Source: Flammeovirgaceae bacterium UBA2338 (GTDB taxonomy: Bacteria; Bacteroidota; Bacteroidia; Cytophagales; Cyclobacteriaceae). From it: a stretch of 40,061 bases of DNA. The notes beneath the pieces were generated by a model. That model did not search any database and was not told the DNA's origin. It worked only from the letters and a program-made list of their open reading frames with translations. The stretch lies in contig DDUM01000062.1 in assembly GCA_002344795.1 (NCBI GenBank), positions 1 through 40,061 of the forward strand. The letters are read 5' to 3'. Position numbers and translations under genes: made by a program. Each line of letters begins with the position of its first letter. The first letter of the stretch is position 1. Below, piece after piece: positions 25,225-33,483 of the stretch.

Positions 25225-26328
25225 ATGGAAACCGTAAAGATAAAAGACGTTACTTCTCATCTGGAAAGCCTGGCTCCAAGTGCCTATCAGGAGAGTTATG
25301 ACAACAGTGGGTTGATTACAGGCAACCCTGATTGGACTGTAAAGGGCGTATTGGTCACACTGGACTGCATAGAAACAGTGGTTGAAGAGGCCATCCAACA
25401 AAAGTGTAATCTCATAGTTGCTCATCACCCCATCGTTTTTAAGGGATTAAAACGACTTACTGGCAAAACTTATGTAGAACGAACCATCATAAAAGCCATC
25501 AAAAACGACATCGCCATTTATGCCATTCACACCAATCTGGACAATGTGCAGAACGGGGTGAATTATAAGATTGCAGAAAAAATTGGCCTATCTGGTCTTA
25601 AAATACTGGCACCAAAACCTGATACACTGAGTAAGTTAGTCACTTTTGTCCCCAAAGATTCGGCACCAGCCGTATTGGAAGCGTTACATAAAGAAGGAGC
25701 CGGAAATATTGGGAATTATAAAAACTGCAGCTTCAGAACCGTTGGAACAGGCACCTTTCAACCAACCGAAGAAGCAAACCCAAAAATCGGAAAAGCCGGA
25801 AAATTAGAACAGGTAGAGGAAATAAGGATTGAATTGATATTTCCCACTGTGCTCGAAAGCAAAATACTCACTGCTTTAAAAAAATCACATCCCTACGAGG
25901 AGGTGGCTTATTACATTACTTCATTATGCAACGATAATCAGGGGGTTGGTTCTGGGGTAATTGGTATTCTTGATGCACCTACTGAACCAAAGGCTTTTTT
26001 GGAACGTTTAAAAGTTAAAATGAACACAGCTTGCATCAGGCACACGGCACTCCCGGGCACTCCCATTCAAAAAGTGGCCATCTGCGGAGGAGCGGGAAGT
26101 TTTCTACTCCCAATAGCCAAAGCAAAAGGTGCGGATGTATTCGTTTCTGCCGATTTCAAATACCATGAATTCTTTGATGCAGAGGGGCAAATCCTGATTG
26201 CTGACATAGGACACTACGAAAGCGAACAATTTACTAAAGACCTATTAAAAGAGGTTTTAGAAAAAAAATTTACTAGTTTTGCAGTCTATTTTTCGAAATC
26301 GGTCACGAATCCAATAAGTTATTTGTAA
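25225..26328 (+). CDS. Nif3-like dinuclear metal centre protein
   Basis: A 367-residue member of the Nif3/YbgI family, whose hexamers carry a two-metal site of uncertain function (GTP cyclohydrolase 1 type 2 homologue in database naming). Metal-site motifs are VAHHPIVFKGLKRL (about 68-81), AIHTNLDNV (about 100-108) and the C-terminal ADIGHYESEQF. The core is split by an inserted domain of about 100 residues (roughly 130-235, with ESKILTALKKSHPYEEVAYYI), the PII/CutA-like insert of the long Nif3 form common in Bacteroidota and Firmicutes. A GGAGSFL loop follows. The next gene starts 3 bp after its stop, so the pair is an operon and may be functionally connected. Confidence 0.92.
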   Translation: METVKIKDVTSHLESLAPSAYQESYDNSGLITGNPDWTVKGVLVTLDCIETVVEEAIQQKCNLIVAHHPIVFKGLKRLTGKTYVERTIIKAIKNDIAIYAIHTNLDNVQNGVNYKIAEKIGLSGLKILAPKPDTLSKLVTFVPKDSAPAVLEALHKEGAGNIGNYKNCSFRTVGTGTFQPTEEANPKIGKAGKLEQVEEIRIELIFPTVLESKILTALKKSHPYEEVAYYITSLCNDNQGVGSGVIGILDAPTEPKAFLERLKVKMNTACIRHTALPGTPIQKVAICGGAGSFLLPIAKAKGADVFVSADFKYHEFFDAEGQILIADIGHYESEQFTKDLLKEVLEKKFTSFAVYFSKSVTNPISYL

Positions 26329-26331
26329 GTA

Positions 26332-27120
26332 ATGGAAAATCAAACAGTTGCCCAAAAACTCGAAGCCCTAGTAAAACTCCAAACCATAGACACAAAGATC
26401 GATCAACTTAAGAAATTAAGGGGTGACCTTCCTGATGAGGTTCAGGATTTGGAGGATGAAGTTGAAGGATATAAAACCAGGATGGGTCGCTTTGAAGCCG
26501 ATTTGGAGGAGTTAAATGAATCCATTAAAAAGAACAAAGAAGGTATAAAAGAGGCTGAAAAGCTGACAAAAAAATATAACGAGCAGCAGAAAAACGTTAA
26601 AAACAACCGCGAGTACGATGCCATTACCAAGGAGGTTGAACTTCAGGAATTAGAAGTTCAAATCTGCGAAAAGCGCATCAACGAAGCCAAGGACAAGATT
26701 GAATTAAAGAAGCAGGAGATTGCAGAAATTGAAAAGCTGATCAATGAGCGCAACGAAGACCTGACCCATAAGAAAAAGGAATTAGATGAGATCCTGGGTG
26801 AAAGCCAGGAGGAAGAAGCAAGTTTGTTGGCAGATCGTGAAAAAGCCGCTAAGAAAATTGAAGATAAATTACTGAAGTACTACGAGCGTTTACGAAGCAG
26901 CCTATCCAATGGACTTGCCGTAGTAAGCGTAGTACGTGGGGCAGCAGAAGGATGTAACATCATCATCCCACCTCAAAAAATTGCTGAAATTCGTGAAAAG
27001 AAGAAAATTGTAATTGACGAGCACTCTGGTCGTATTCTTGCTGATGTTGACATGCAGTCAATGGAGGAAGAGAAAAAGCCCAAGAAAAAAGCTGCGCCAA
27101 GAAAAAAGAAAGTTGGCTAA
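26332..27120 (+). CDS. coiled-coil protein with degenerate C4 zinc-ribbon
   Basis: A 262-residue acidic coiled-coil protein (long heptad-rich segment from about 10 to 190) followed by the position of a C4-type zinc ribbon. In this family the ribbon normally reads C-x2-C ... IPPQ ... C-x2-C-GRI. Here it is GAAEGCNIIIPPQ and DEHSGRIL, so only Cys208 remains; the other three ligand positions are Ala, Asp and Ser. The fold may survive without zinc. The tail is strongly basic (KKPKKKAAPRKKK), suggesting nucleic-acid or ribosome contact. It is 3 bp downstream of the Nif3-like gene, a frequent pairing. A terminator-like hairpin sits 21 bp after its stop. Confidence 0.82.
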   Translation: MENQTVAQKLEALVKLQTIDTKIDQLKKLRGDLPDEVQDLEDEVEGYKTRMGRFEADLEELNESIKKNKEGIKEAEKLTKKYNEQQKNVKNNREYDAITKEVELQELEVQICEKRINEAKDKIELKKQEIAEIEKLINERNEDLTHKKKELDEILGESQEEEASLLADREKAAKKIEDKLLKYYERLRSSLSNGLAVVSVVRGAAEGCNIIIPPQKIAEIREKKKIVIDEHSGRILADVDMQSMEEEKKPKKKAAPRKKKVG

Positions 27121-28612
27121 AAGCAACACGATATTATACCTAAAAAAGGCAGGCCCCATCGCCTGTCTTTTTTTGTTTTTACTCACCCCCCTATTTGCCA
27201 GCAATCCCGTCTGGAAATTCGATCCTCAACTTCAGAAAGCTTATCAGTCCGTCCTTAATTTAGAAATTGACCAGGCCTATTCAGCTTTAAAATCACTTCA
27301 CCCCAGCACCAACCCTTATCATAAAATCTATGTGGAAAGCTTTTGTGAAACGCTGGATGTGTTGATTTCTGAAGATGAGGTGAAGTTTCAGAAGATTGAG
27401 GCCAATTTTAGAACTCGCTTTAAGTACCTGGACAATCAAAAAGAGTCTGCGGAAACCCTATTCTTAAAAGCGGAACTCAATTTACAACGCGGGTTTAATT
27501 TCCTTAACCTGGGGCAGGATTTAAATGCGGTCTGGGCAATTCGTACTGCCTATAGCCAGACAGAAGAGTGTTTAAAAAAATATCCTGATTTTACTCCTAT
27601 TAAGAAAACAAGCGGAGTGATCCAGGTAATGGTAGGGTCAGTGCCTGATAAATACAGTTGGTTTATGAGCCTTTTGGGAATGAAAGGATCCGTTTCCAAA
27701 GGGCAAGAGCAACTACAGGCACTTCGCAATTCGGCATCTTCTTTAAATACAGAGGCCACCATTCTCTATTTCACAATCAAAGGGCTAATTAACCAGCAAC
27801 ATGAAGAAGCGACAAACGGCATCCTGAAAGTATTGCAGGATCAACCCTACAATCGCTTGGTGCTTTTTCTCGGTGTTAATATGCTGATGAAGAATTCGCA
27901 AAGTGAAAAGGCCTTGCAACTGATCCGAACATTGGATGAGCACCCACAGGGTTTGCCCATGTATTACATCGATTATTTGAAGGGAGAAATTTTACTGCAA
28001 AAAGGTGATTACGCCAATGCTATCAGTGCTTACCAAAAGTTTATCCTTAATTATAAAAGCATCAACTTTAAAAAGGACTCCTACTACAAGATTTCACTAT
28101 GCTATTGGTTACAAAATAAAAAAGAAGAGGCTTATAAGAATTTCGAAATAGCCAAAAAGACTGGCAAAGAAGTAGCGGAACCCGATCGTTATGCCAATTC
28201 TCAGCTTAAAGAGAGTGTTTTTCCAAATCCAAGCATTCTAAAGGTTCGCCTATATACGGATGGTGGTTATTATCAAGAGGCGCTTAGCACACTTAAAACC
28301 ATAAATGAAAGTACGCTAGCAACAGATAAGGAAAAAGCTGAATACAGCTATCGCAAAGCTCGACTTGCTGATAAAATGGGAGACCCGACTACCGCTAAAA
28401 TTTACTACATACGAACGATGAAGTTAGCAGGCTCAAACCCATGGTATTTTGCCCCCAATGCCGCATTGCAGCTTGGGTATATTGCTAAAACAAGTAATGA
28501 TATCCCAACCGCAAAAAAATATTTTGAGTTGGCACTGAGTTATAAAAATCATGCCTACAAAAACAGTATCGATAGCAAGGCCAAGTCTGCCATTGACCAA
28601 CTCAACAATTAA
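27113..28612 (+). CDS. exported TPR-repeat protein
   Basis: A ~499-residue protein with a signal peptide and tetratricopeptide-like helical repeats, e.g. GDYANAISAYQKFILNY (about residue 300), LCYWLQNKKEEAYKNFEIAKK and DIPTAKKYFELALSYKNHAY near the end. The open frame reaches back to 27014, deep in the preceding gene, but sequence before 27113 is basic and unlike a leader. The TTG at 27113 gives MAKSNTILYLKKAGPIACLF and then LFLLTPLFA, a good signal peptide, and overlaps the previous stop by 8 bp. Oddly, those leader codons coincide with an intrinsic-terminator-like hairpin and T-tract at 27142-27174. Probably a periplasmic or outer-membrane scaffold. Start confidence is moderate. Confidence 0.75.
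   Translation: MAKSNTILYLKKAGPIACLFLFLLTPLFASNPVWKFDPQLQKAYQSVLNLEIDQAYSALKSLHPSTNPYHKIYVESFCETLDVLISEDEVKFQKIEANFRTRFKYLDNQKESAETLFLKAELNLQRGFNFLNLGQDLNAVWAIRTAYSQTEECLKKYPDFTPIKKTSGVIQVMVGSVPDKYSWFMSLLGMKGSVSKGQEQLQALRNSASSLNTEATILYFTIKGLINQQHEEATNGILKVLQDQPYNRLVLFLGVNMLMKNSQSEKALQLIRTLDEHPQGLPMYYIDYLKGEILLQKGDYANAISAYQKFILNYKSINFKKDSYYKISLCYWLQNKKEEAYKNFEIAKKTGKEVAEPDRYANSQLKESVFPNPSILKVRLYTDGGYYQEALSTLKTINESTLATDKEKAEYSYRKARLADKMGDPTTAKIYYIRTMKLAGSNPWYFAPNAALQLGYIAKTSNDIPTAKKYFELALSYKNHAYKNSIDSKAKSAIDQLNN
27142..27174 (+). terminator. terminator-like hairpin with T-tract inside a signal-peptide coding region
   Basis: A run of six A leads into GGCAGGC, a short loop, GCCTGTC and a run of seven T. 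The seven paired bases (one G-U) extended by A-T pairs and a U-tract are a textbook Rho-independent terminator for the Nif3/coiled-coil operon. The same bases are codons of the downstream TPR gene. Whether it terminates fully, partly or not at all cannot be seen. Confidence 0.65.
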
Positions 28613-29254
28613 CTATTTTTTATTTGCTCCTGAAACCAAGTGTTTTAGGTGATCTACATTGTTGAACAACTCAACAGTGCACATCGAACCCGTATAATTG
28701 AGTTGATAAAGACACAGGTTATTGTGTTCAAAGATATCCATTGCGGAAAGAGGATAATTAAGCAGTTGACAAAGCAGCACCCTTATGGCACGGCCATGCA
28801 TACAGATAAGGATGGTTTGTTCTTCAGCTCTATTTAAAATAGTATTTAAAACTGATCGCTGTCTGGCGGCTACATCTTCAGGGCTTTCACCACCTTCAAT
28901 GCGCAGTGAAATTTTGTTATTCTGCCATTGCTTTAAAAGCCAACGATAATAATCATCTTCTTCCTGGGTGATTTTTGTTCCTTCCTTGTTTCCCCAATTA
29001 ATTTCATTTAGCCCCTCATAAGATTCATGGACAATTCCTTTGTCAATAAAGGAAGAAACCGATTGAACACTCCTCTTCAAAGTGGAGGTGTACACCTTAT
29101 CAAATGAAATATGTTGATATGTGTTATAAAATGAGCTGGCCTGCTCAACCCCAAATGCATTCAGAGAAGAGTCTATTCCACTACCCTGGACAATGCCGTT
29201 GAGATTAAACTCAGTTTGTCCATGTCTTATTAAGTATATTTTTTTACTGGTCAA
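28613..29254 (-). CDS. histidine phosphatase family protein
   Basis: A 213-residue phosphoglycerate-mutase-superfamily protein. The catalytic IYLIRHGQTEFNLNG motif is at the N-terminus (His in RHG), with YTSTLKRSVQS (second arginine region), a GLNEINWGNKEG acid segment, and the second histidine in ICMHGRAIRVLL. Such enzymes dephosphorylate small phosphoesters or cobalamin-type intermediates; the substrate cannot be told. The frame has no ATG ahead of the catalytic motif, so TTG at 29254 (TSKKIYLIRHG) is the likely start. The stop abuts the stop of the convergent TPR gene without any gap, and the start is only 39 bp from the divergent menaquinone operon start. Confidence 0.9.
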   Translation of the reverse strand: MTSKKIYLIRHGQTEFNLNGIVQGSGIDSSLNAFGVEQASSFYNTYQHISFDKVYTSTLKRSVQSVSSFIDKGIVHESYEGLNEINWGNKEGTKITQEEDDYYRWLLKQWQNNKISLRIEGGESPEDVAARQRSVLNTILNRAEEQTILICMHGRAIRVLLCQLLNYPLSAMDIFEHNNLCLYQLNYTGSMCTVELFNNVDHLKHLVSGANKK

Positions 29255-29293
29255 TTTTCCTCTAATTTGGCGTCAAAAATAAAGAATTGAACC

Positions 29294-29740
29294 TTGGCAG
29301 CACAATCTAAAAGCCCCTCATTTGTCTCAAAGGGTGTTACTGTTGATGATTTAAATCAATTATCAAAAAACAACATGGTCGAGCACCTTGGAATAGTATT
29401 TACTGAGGTAGGCGAAGACTACATTTCCGCTACACTTCCTGTAGACAAACGAACACATCAGCCCTATGGCTTGTTACATGGTGGAGCTTCGGTTGCACTG
29501 GCTGAAACATTAGGCAGTATGGCCGCGGCATTATGTGTGGATAGAACTAGGCAATATTGTGTTGGGTTGGAAATCAATGCCAATCATGTCAAAAGTGCCA
29601 GAGAAGGCATAGTGACGGGAACAACCCGTCCTATTCATATAGGAAAAAGAACTCAGGTTTGGGAGATTAAAATCGTAAACCCTCAAAATGAATTAATTTC
29701 GATCAGCAGAATAACAATGGCAGTGATTGATAAAAAGTAA
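29294..29740 (+). CDS. menI: hotdog-fold thioesterase, probable 1,4-dihydroxy-2-naphthoyl-CoA hydrolase
   Basis: A 148-residue PaaI/YdiI-type hotdog thioesterase. The catalytic region RTHQPYGLLHGGASVALAET with Glu71 matches the MenI/YdiI consensus (LLHGGAS followed by LAE). VEINANHVKSAREGIVTG-type strands follow (seen as GLEINANHVKSAREG). Placed first in the menF-menD-menB-menE operon, it most likely hydrolyses DHNA-CoA, the MenB product, to 1,4-dihydroxy-2-naphthoate. TTG at 29294 is the most upstream start after an in-frame stop, and the residues it includes (VTVDDLNQLSKNN) look family-typical; the ATG at 29375 would remove them. Biochemical specificity is inferred from context. Confidence 0.88.
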   Translation: MAAQSKSPSFVSKGVTVDDLNQLSKNNMVEHLGIVFTEVGEDYISATLPVDKRTHQPYGLLHGGASVALAETLGSMAAALCVDRTRQYCVGLEINANHVKSAREGIVTGTTRPIHIGKRTQVWEIKIVNPQNELISISRITMAVIDKK

Positions 29741-29748
29741 CAAAGGAA

Positions 29749-30930
29749 ATGGCTGAAGTCTCGGATATACTGAAGGTACAGCGTGCCGAAAAAGAAATCA
29801 TTGAGGGTGTGCTTCAAGAACACCTCCATGAGGGGCATGCTATCGGATTGTGGCGGTTACCAGGATCAACAAAAAAGAACTTAATTGTATGCACTGAAGG
29901 TGCGCAATATCTTGATGATTTAAATATCGAAGAGTTAGGTACAGGTTTTGTTTTTGCACCTTTTGATGGTGACAAAAAAAAGATATTCCTTAAGGCCAAC
30001 ATCACCTACTCCATCGAAAATGGAGAAATAAATTCAGAGCTATCCAATGCCGCATTTAGCGTAAAGAGCAATGCAACAAAAAACGATTCTACACCATTTT
30101 ATCGCGCGCAACCGAACGACAGCAAAGATTCAATCCATAACGACTTCATTTCACTGGTTAAAAATGTCATTGAAGAAATTGAGGTAGGGAATTTTGAAAA
30201 ACTAGTGCCTTCAAGATGTAAACATATTGAGCTCCCTGCCGGATTCAATTTGATTGAAACATTCAATAAACTCTGTACAAAATACCCCAACGCCTTTGTA
30301 TCTCTAGTGTCCGTAAGAGAGATCGGTACCTGGCTGGGCGCATCACCTGAGTTATTAGTTTCCGTTGACGATCAAATGCGGTTCAAAACAGCCGCTGTTG
30401 CAGGCACTCAGGTTCTTCCTCCACAAGCCAACATGAAACATGTAGCGTGGACGCAAAAAGAAATAGAAGAACAGGCGATGGTAAGTCGTTACATCGTTAA
30501 TTGCTTTAAAAAAATTCGACTGCGCGAATACATTGAACTTGGGCCTAAAACATGGCAAGCCGGTAATCTGGTGCACTTAAAATCAGAATTTGAAGTAGAT
30601 ATGTCAGCTACCAACTTCCCACAGTTGGGTTCCGTCATGCTAAAACTTTTACATCCTACCTCCGCAGTGTGCGGTATGCCAAGGGAAGCATCGATTGCAT
30701 TTCTGAAAGCCAATGAATCATTCGACAGAAGTTTTTATAGTGGATACCTTGGACCTGTTAATTTTGAAAACAAAACATCACTGTTTGTAAACCTGCGTTG
30801 CATGCAATGGTGTGGCACAAAAGCAATTCTTTATGCCGGAGCCGGAGTTACTATTGATTCCATCCCTGAGAAAGAATGGCAAGAGACCGAATTAAAAATG
30901 AATACACTTCTTCAAGTCATACAATCCTGA
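29749..30930 (+). CDS. menF: isochorismate synthase
   Basis: A 393-residue chorismate-binding enzyme that converts chorismate to isochorismate, the first committed step of menaquinone synthesis. The C-terminal two-thirds hold the family core: KLVPSRCKHIEL (about 146-157), ASPELLVSV, TAAVAGTQ, the acid-base segment TQKEIEEQAMVSRYI, HPTSAVCGMPREASIAFL and SFDRSFYSGYLGPV, then a GAGVTIDSIPEKEWQE ending. The motif set is that of isochorismate synthases rather than anthranilate synthase component I. The start ATG has a purine-rich AAAGGA 5 bases ahead. It is 8 bp after the thioesterase stop and 6 bp before menD, so it is operonic. Confidence 0.93.
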   Translation: MAEVSDILKVQRAEKEIIEGVLQEHLHEGHAIGLWRLPGSTKKNLIVCTEGAQYLDDLNIEELGTGFVFAPFDGDKKKIFLKANITYSIENGEINSELSNAAFSVKSNATKNDSTPFYRAQPNDSKDSIHNDFISLVKNVIEEIEVGNFEKLVPSRCKHIELPAGFNLIETFNKLCTKYPNAFVSLVSVREIGTWLGASPELLVSVDDQMRFKTAAVAGTQVLPPQANMKHVAWTQKEIEEQAMVSRYIVNCFKKIRLREYIELGPKTWQAGNLVHLKSEFEVDMSATNFPQLGSVMLKLLHPTSAVCGMPREASIAFLKANESFDRSFYSGYLGPVNFENKTSLFVNLRCMQWCGTKAILYAGAGVTIDSIPEKEWQETELKMNTLLQVIQS

Positions 30931-30936
30931 AACCTG

Positions 30937-32664
30937 GTGCGCCTTCAACCCATTTATGATATTGCTGAAATCTGTGCTCAAAAGGGTATTACAGAAGCGG
31001 TGTTATGTCCAGGTTCCAGATGCGCACCATTAACAAGCGCATTTGTTGCACACAACAAAATTAACACGCGTACATTTAGTGACGAACGAAGTGCTGCCTT
31101 TATTGCCAATGGTATAGCCCTATCTGATCATGGCCCTGTGGTATTAGTCTGTACATCGGGATCAGCAGCATACAATTTTGCACCAGGCATTTCCGAGGCA
31201 TTCTATCAGCATATTCCACTGATCGTACTTACCGCAGACAGACCCAAAGAATGGGTGGATCAATTAGATGGGCAAACCATCCGTCAAGGAAATATCTATG
31301 GAAGTCATGTGAAGAAATATTACGAACTACCCCAGGATTATGAGCATGAGGATAGTTTGTGGTACATCAACAGGTGCATTAATGAAGCCATCAACCTTTC
31401 TCGTCAATTCCCAAAAGGACCGGTGCATATTAATATTCCTTTACGAGAGCCACTGTACCCAGCACAGGGTGAAACCATTCAATTTTCTTCAAAGGTCAGA
31501 ATTATTGAGTCTGTAGCGCCTTATCAACAAATACAGTCAGATGATTTGAATCAGTTGAGGGCTGCCTTTAACGCCTACAATAAAATTTTGATTGTTGCTG
31601 GTCAGCAATTCCCAAATTCTGATTTTGCTGCTGCTCTTGATAAATTTTCCAAACAGCATCATGTCCCGGTGGTTGCCGATGTGATCACCAATCTTCATAC
31701 TTTGTCACACCGTATTGCACATGCAGATGCGATGCTTGGGCAAAGCAAACCAGATAACAAAAAAGCATTACAGCCGGAATTACTGATTACGTTTGGCAAA
31801 TCCGTCATTTCTAAAAACCTAAAGACTTTTTTAAGAAACTACAAGCCTGTCATTCACTGGCACATTCAACCGGAAGGTGAAGTAGCCGACACCTATCAAA
31901 GCCTTACGTCAATCATTCCAGCAAGTCCACTCACATTCTTTCAGCAATTCTCAGAAGTGGTTTCCAAAACAGGATTTGATGGTCAAAAGCGAGAAAATTA
32001 TTACAGATTATGGGAAGCGGAAGAACACCGTACCCAACGTGCCGTAAAATCATTTTTTTCCATTCCTCAATTGAATGAATTCTCGTTGGTCAATGAAATA
32101 ATAAAAAATTGTCCACAACCGTCACATCTGCATCTTTCCAACAGTATGTCGGTTCGATATGCTAATTTTATCGGACTCCATGATGAGCAAAAAGAGATAA
32201 CCGTTTTTGCAAACCGGGGCACAAGCGGGATAGACGGTTGCACAAGCACTGCCGTAGGGCATGGCCTGGCCTCCAATACACCTACTATTCTTATCACAGG
32301 AGATATGGCCTTTTTCTATGACCGAAATGCTTTCTGGCATAACTATCAATTACCCAACTTGAGGATCGTGGTACTCAATAACCATGGAGGTGCTATATTT
32401 GGAATGATCGATGGCCCTGAACAACTTCCTGAATTGGATGAATATTTCATAACCCATCAAAAGTTATCTGCTCGCAATGTGGCCATCGAATATGACTTCG
32501 ATTACCTCAAACTGGACAGTTTAAAAAAGTTAAAAAACCTGCTAAAAGATTTTTTTGATTTCGATGGGCGTACCAAAATTCTTGAAATAGAATCAACGGC
32601 TGCAGAATCGAAAGTAATTTTAGACAATTTCAAAAAACAAATAAAGAGTAATTATGAAGCTTAA
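30937..32664 (+). CDS. menD: SEPHCHC synthase
   Basis: A 575-residue thiamine-diphosphate enzyme that joins isochorismate and 2-oxoglutarate to make 2-succinyl-5-enolpyruvyl-6-hydroxy-3-cyclohexadiene-1-carboxylate. N-terminal motifs are VLCPGSRCAPL and TFSDERSAAFIANG, whose Glu is the conserved cofactor-activating acid, then VCTSGSAAYNFAPGISEA and LTADRP. The C-terminal cofactor site is GDMAFFYDRNAFWH with NNHGGAIF. Length matches MenD. GTG at 30937 starts 6 bp after menF; the next residues RLQPIYDIAEICAQKGI are typical of the N-terminus. The 3' end overlaps menB by 11 bp. Confidence 0.95.
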   Translation: MRLQPIYDIAEICAQKGITEAVLCPGSRCAPLTSAFVAHNKINTRTFSDERSAAFIANGIALSDHGPVVLVCTSGSAAYNFAPGISEAFYQHIPLIVLTADRPKEWVDQLDGQTIRQGNIYGSHVKKYYELPQDYEHEDSLWYINRCINEAINLSRQFPKGPVHINIPLREPLYPAQGETIQFSSKVRIIESVAPYQQIQSDDLNQLRAAFNAYNKILIVAGQQFPNSDFAAALDKFSKQHHVPVVADVITNLHTLSHRIAHADAMLGQSKPDNKKALQPELLITFGKSVISKNLKTFLRNYKPVIHWHIQPEGEVADTYQSLTSIIPASPLTFFQQFSEVVSKTGFDGQKRENYYRLWEAEEHRTQRAVKSFFSIPQLNEFSLVNEIIKNCPQPSHLHLSNSMSVRYANFIGLHDEQKEITVFANRGTSGIDGCTSTAVGHGLASNTPTILITGDMAFFYDRNAFWHNYQLPNLRIVVLNNHGGAIFGMIDGPEQLPELDEYFITHQKLSARNVAIEYDFDYLKLDSLKKLKNLLKDFFDFDGRTKILEIESTAAESKVILDNFKKQIKSNYEA

Positions 32665-33478
32665 TTTTCCCTGGCAACCAATAAAGGAGTATAAAGAGAT
32701 TCTATTCCAGAAATTTGAAGGAATCGCCCGTATAAGTATCAACCGACCTGAAGTCCACAATGCATTTACCCCACTCACAGTTCAGGAAATGATTGACGCC
32801 ATGATGATTTGTAGGGAGGATCCTGAAATTGGTGCAATCATTCTAACCGGTGAAGGTGGCAAGGCATTCTGCAGTGGAGGTGACCAAAGTGTACGGGGTC
32901 ATGGAGGCTATGTGGGTGGCGATAAGGTGCCGAGACTTAACGTATTGGATCTACAAAAACTAATACGCTCCATTTCAAAACCAGTAATTGCTGGCGTGGC
33001 CGGCTGGGCGATCGGTGGAGGTCATGTGTTGCATGTGGTTTGCGATCTTACCATAGCAGCTGAAAATGCAAAGTTTGGACAAACCGGCCCTAAAGTGGGA
33101 AGTTTTGACGGTGGTTTTGGCGCTTCCTACCTTGCACGAATCGTTGGTCAAAAGAAAGCAAGAGAAATCTGGTACCTATGTGATCAGTATGACGCTACTG
33201 AAGCAAAAGAAATGGGGCTTGTAAACAAAGTAGTTCCGTTGGAAAAATTGGAAGAAACCTATGTAGCGTGGGCTCGTAAAATTCTTAAGAAAAGTCCGCT
33301 TGCTATACGAATGCTCAAGTGTTCTTTTAATGCTGAGCTGGATGGCCAGGCAGGCATTCAAGAGTTGGCAGGCAATGCCACCCTGCTCTATTACCTGAGC
33401 GATGAAGCCAAGGAAGGAAAGAATTCATTCATGGAAAAAAGAGAACCCGACTTCTCCAAGTTTCCCAAGTTTCCATAA
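32654..33478 (+). CDS. menB: 1,4-dihydroxy-2-naphthoyl-CoA synthase
   Basis: A 274-residue crotonase-superfamily enzyme that cyclises o-succinylbenzoyl-CoA to DHNA-CoA. Conserved features are ARISINRPEVHNAFTP, the oxyanion-hole segment GKAFCSGGDQSVRGHGGYVG, GWAIGGGHVLHVVCDLTIA and FGQTGPKVGSFDGGFGASYL. The last is the TGPKVGSFD signature of MenB; the glycine there is that of the bicarbonate-using type. A C-terminal swap tail with KREPDFSKFPKFP completes it. The ATG lies inside the 3' end of menD, so translation is probably coupled. menE follows after 5 bp. Confidence 0.96.
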   Translation: MKLNFPWQPIKEYKEILFQKFEGIARISINRPEVHNAFTPLTVQEMIDAMMICREDPEIGAIILTGEGGKAFCSGGDQSVRGHGGYVGGDKVPRLNVLDLQKLIRSISKPVIAGVAGWAIGGGHVLHVVCDLTIAAENAKFGQTGPKVGSFDGGFGASYLARIVGQKKAREIWYLCDQYDATEAKEMGLVNKVVPLEKLEETYVAWARKILKKSPLAIRMLKCSFNAELDGQAGIQELAGNATLLYYLSDEAKEGKNSFMEKREPDFSKFPKFP

Positions 33479-33483
33479 AGTGC

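Noticed and set aside
27014..27112. Start of the TPR gene at 27014
   Set aside because: It would overlap the coiled-coil gene by over 100 bp and put a second basic, non-signal stretch before a good signal peptide.
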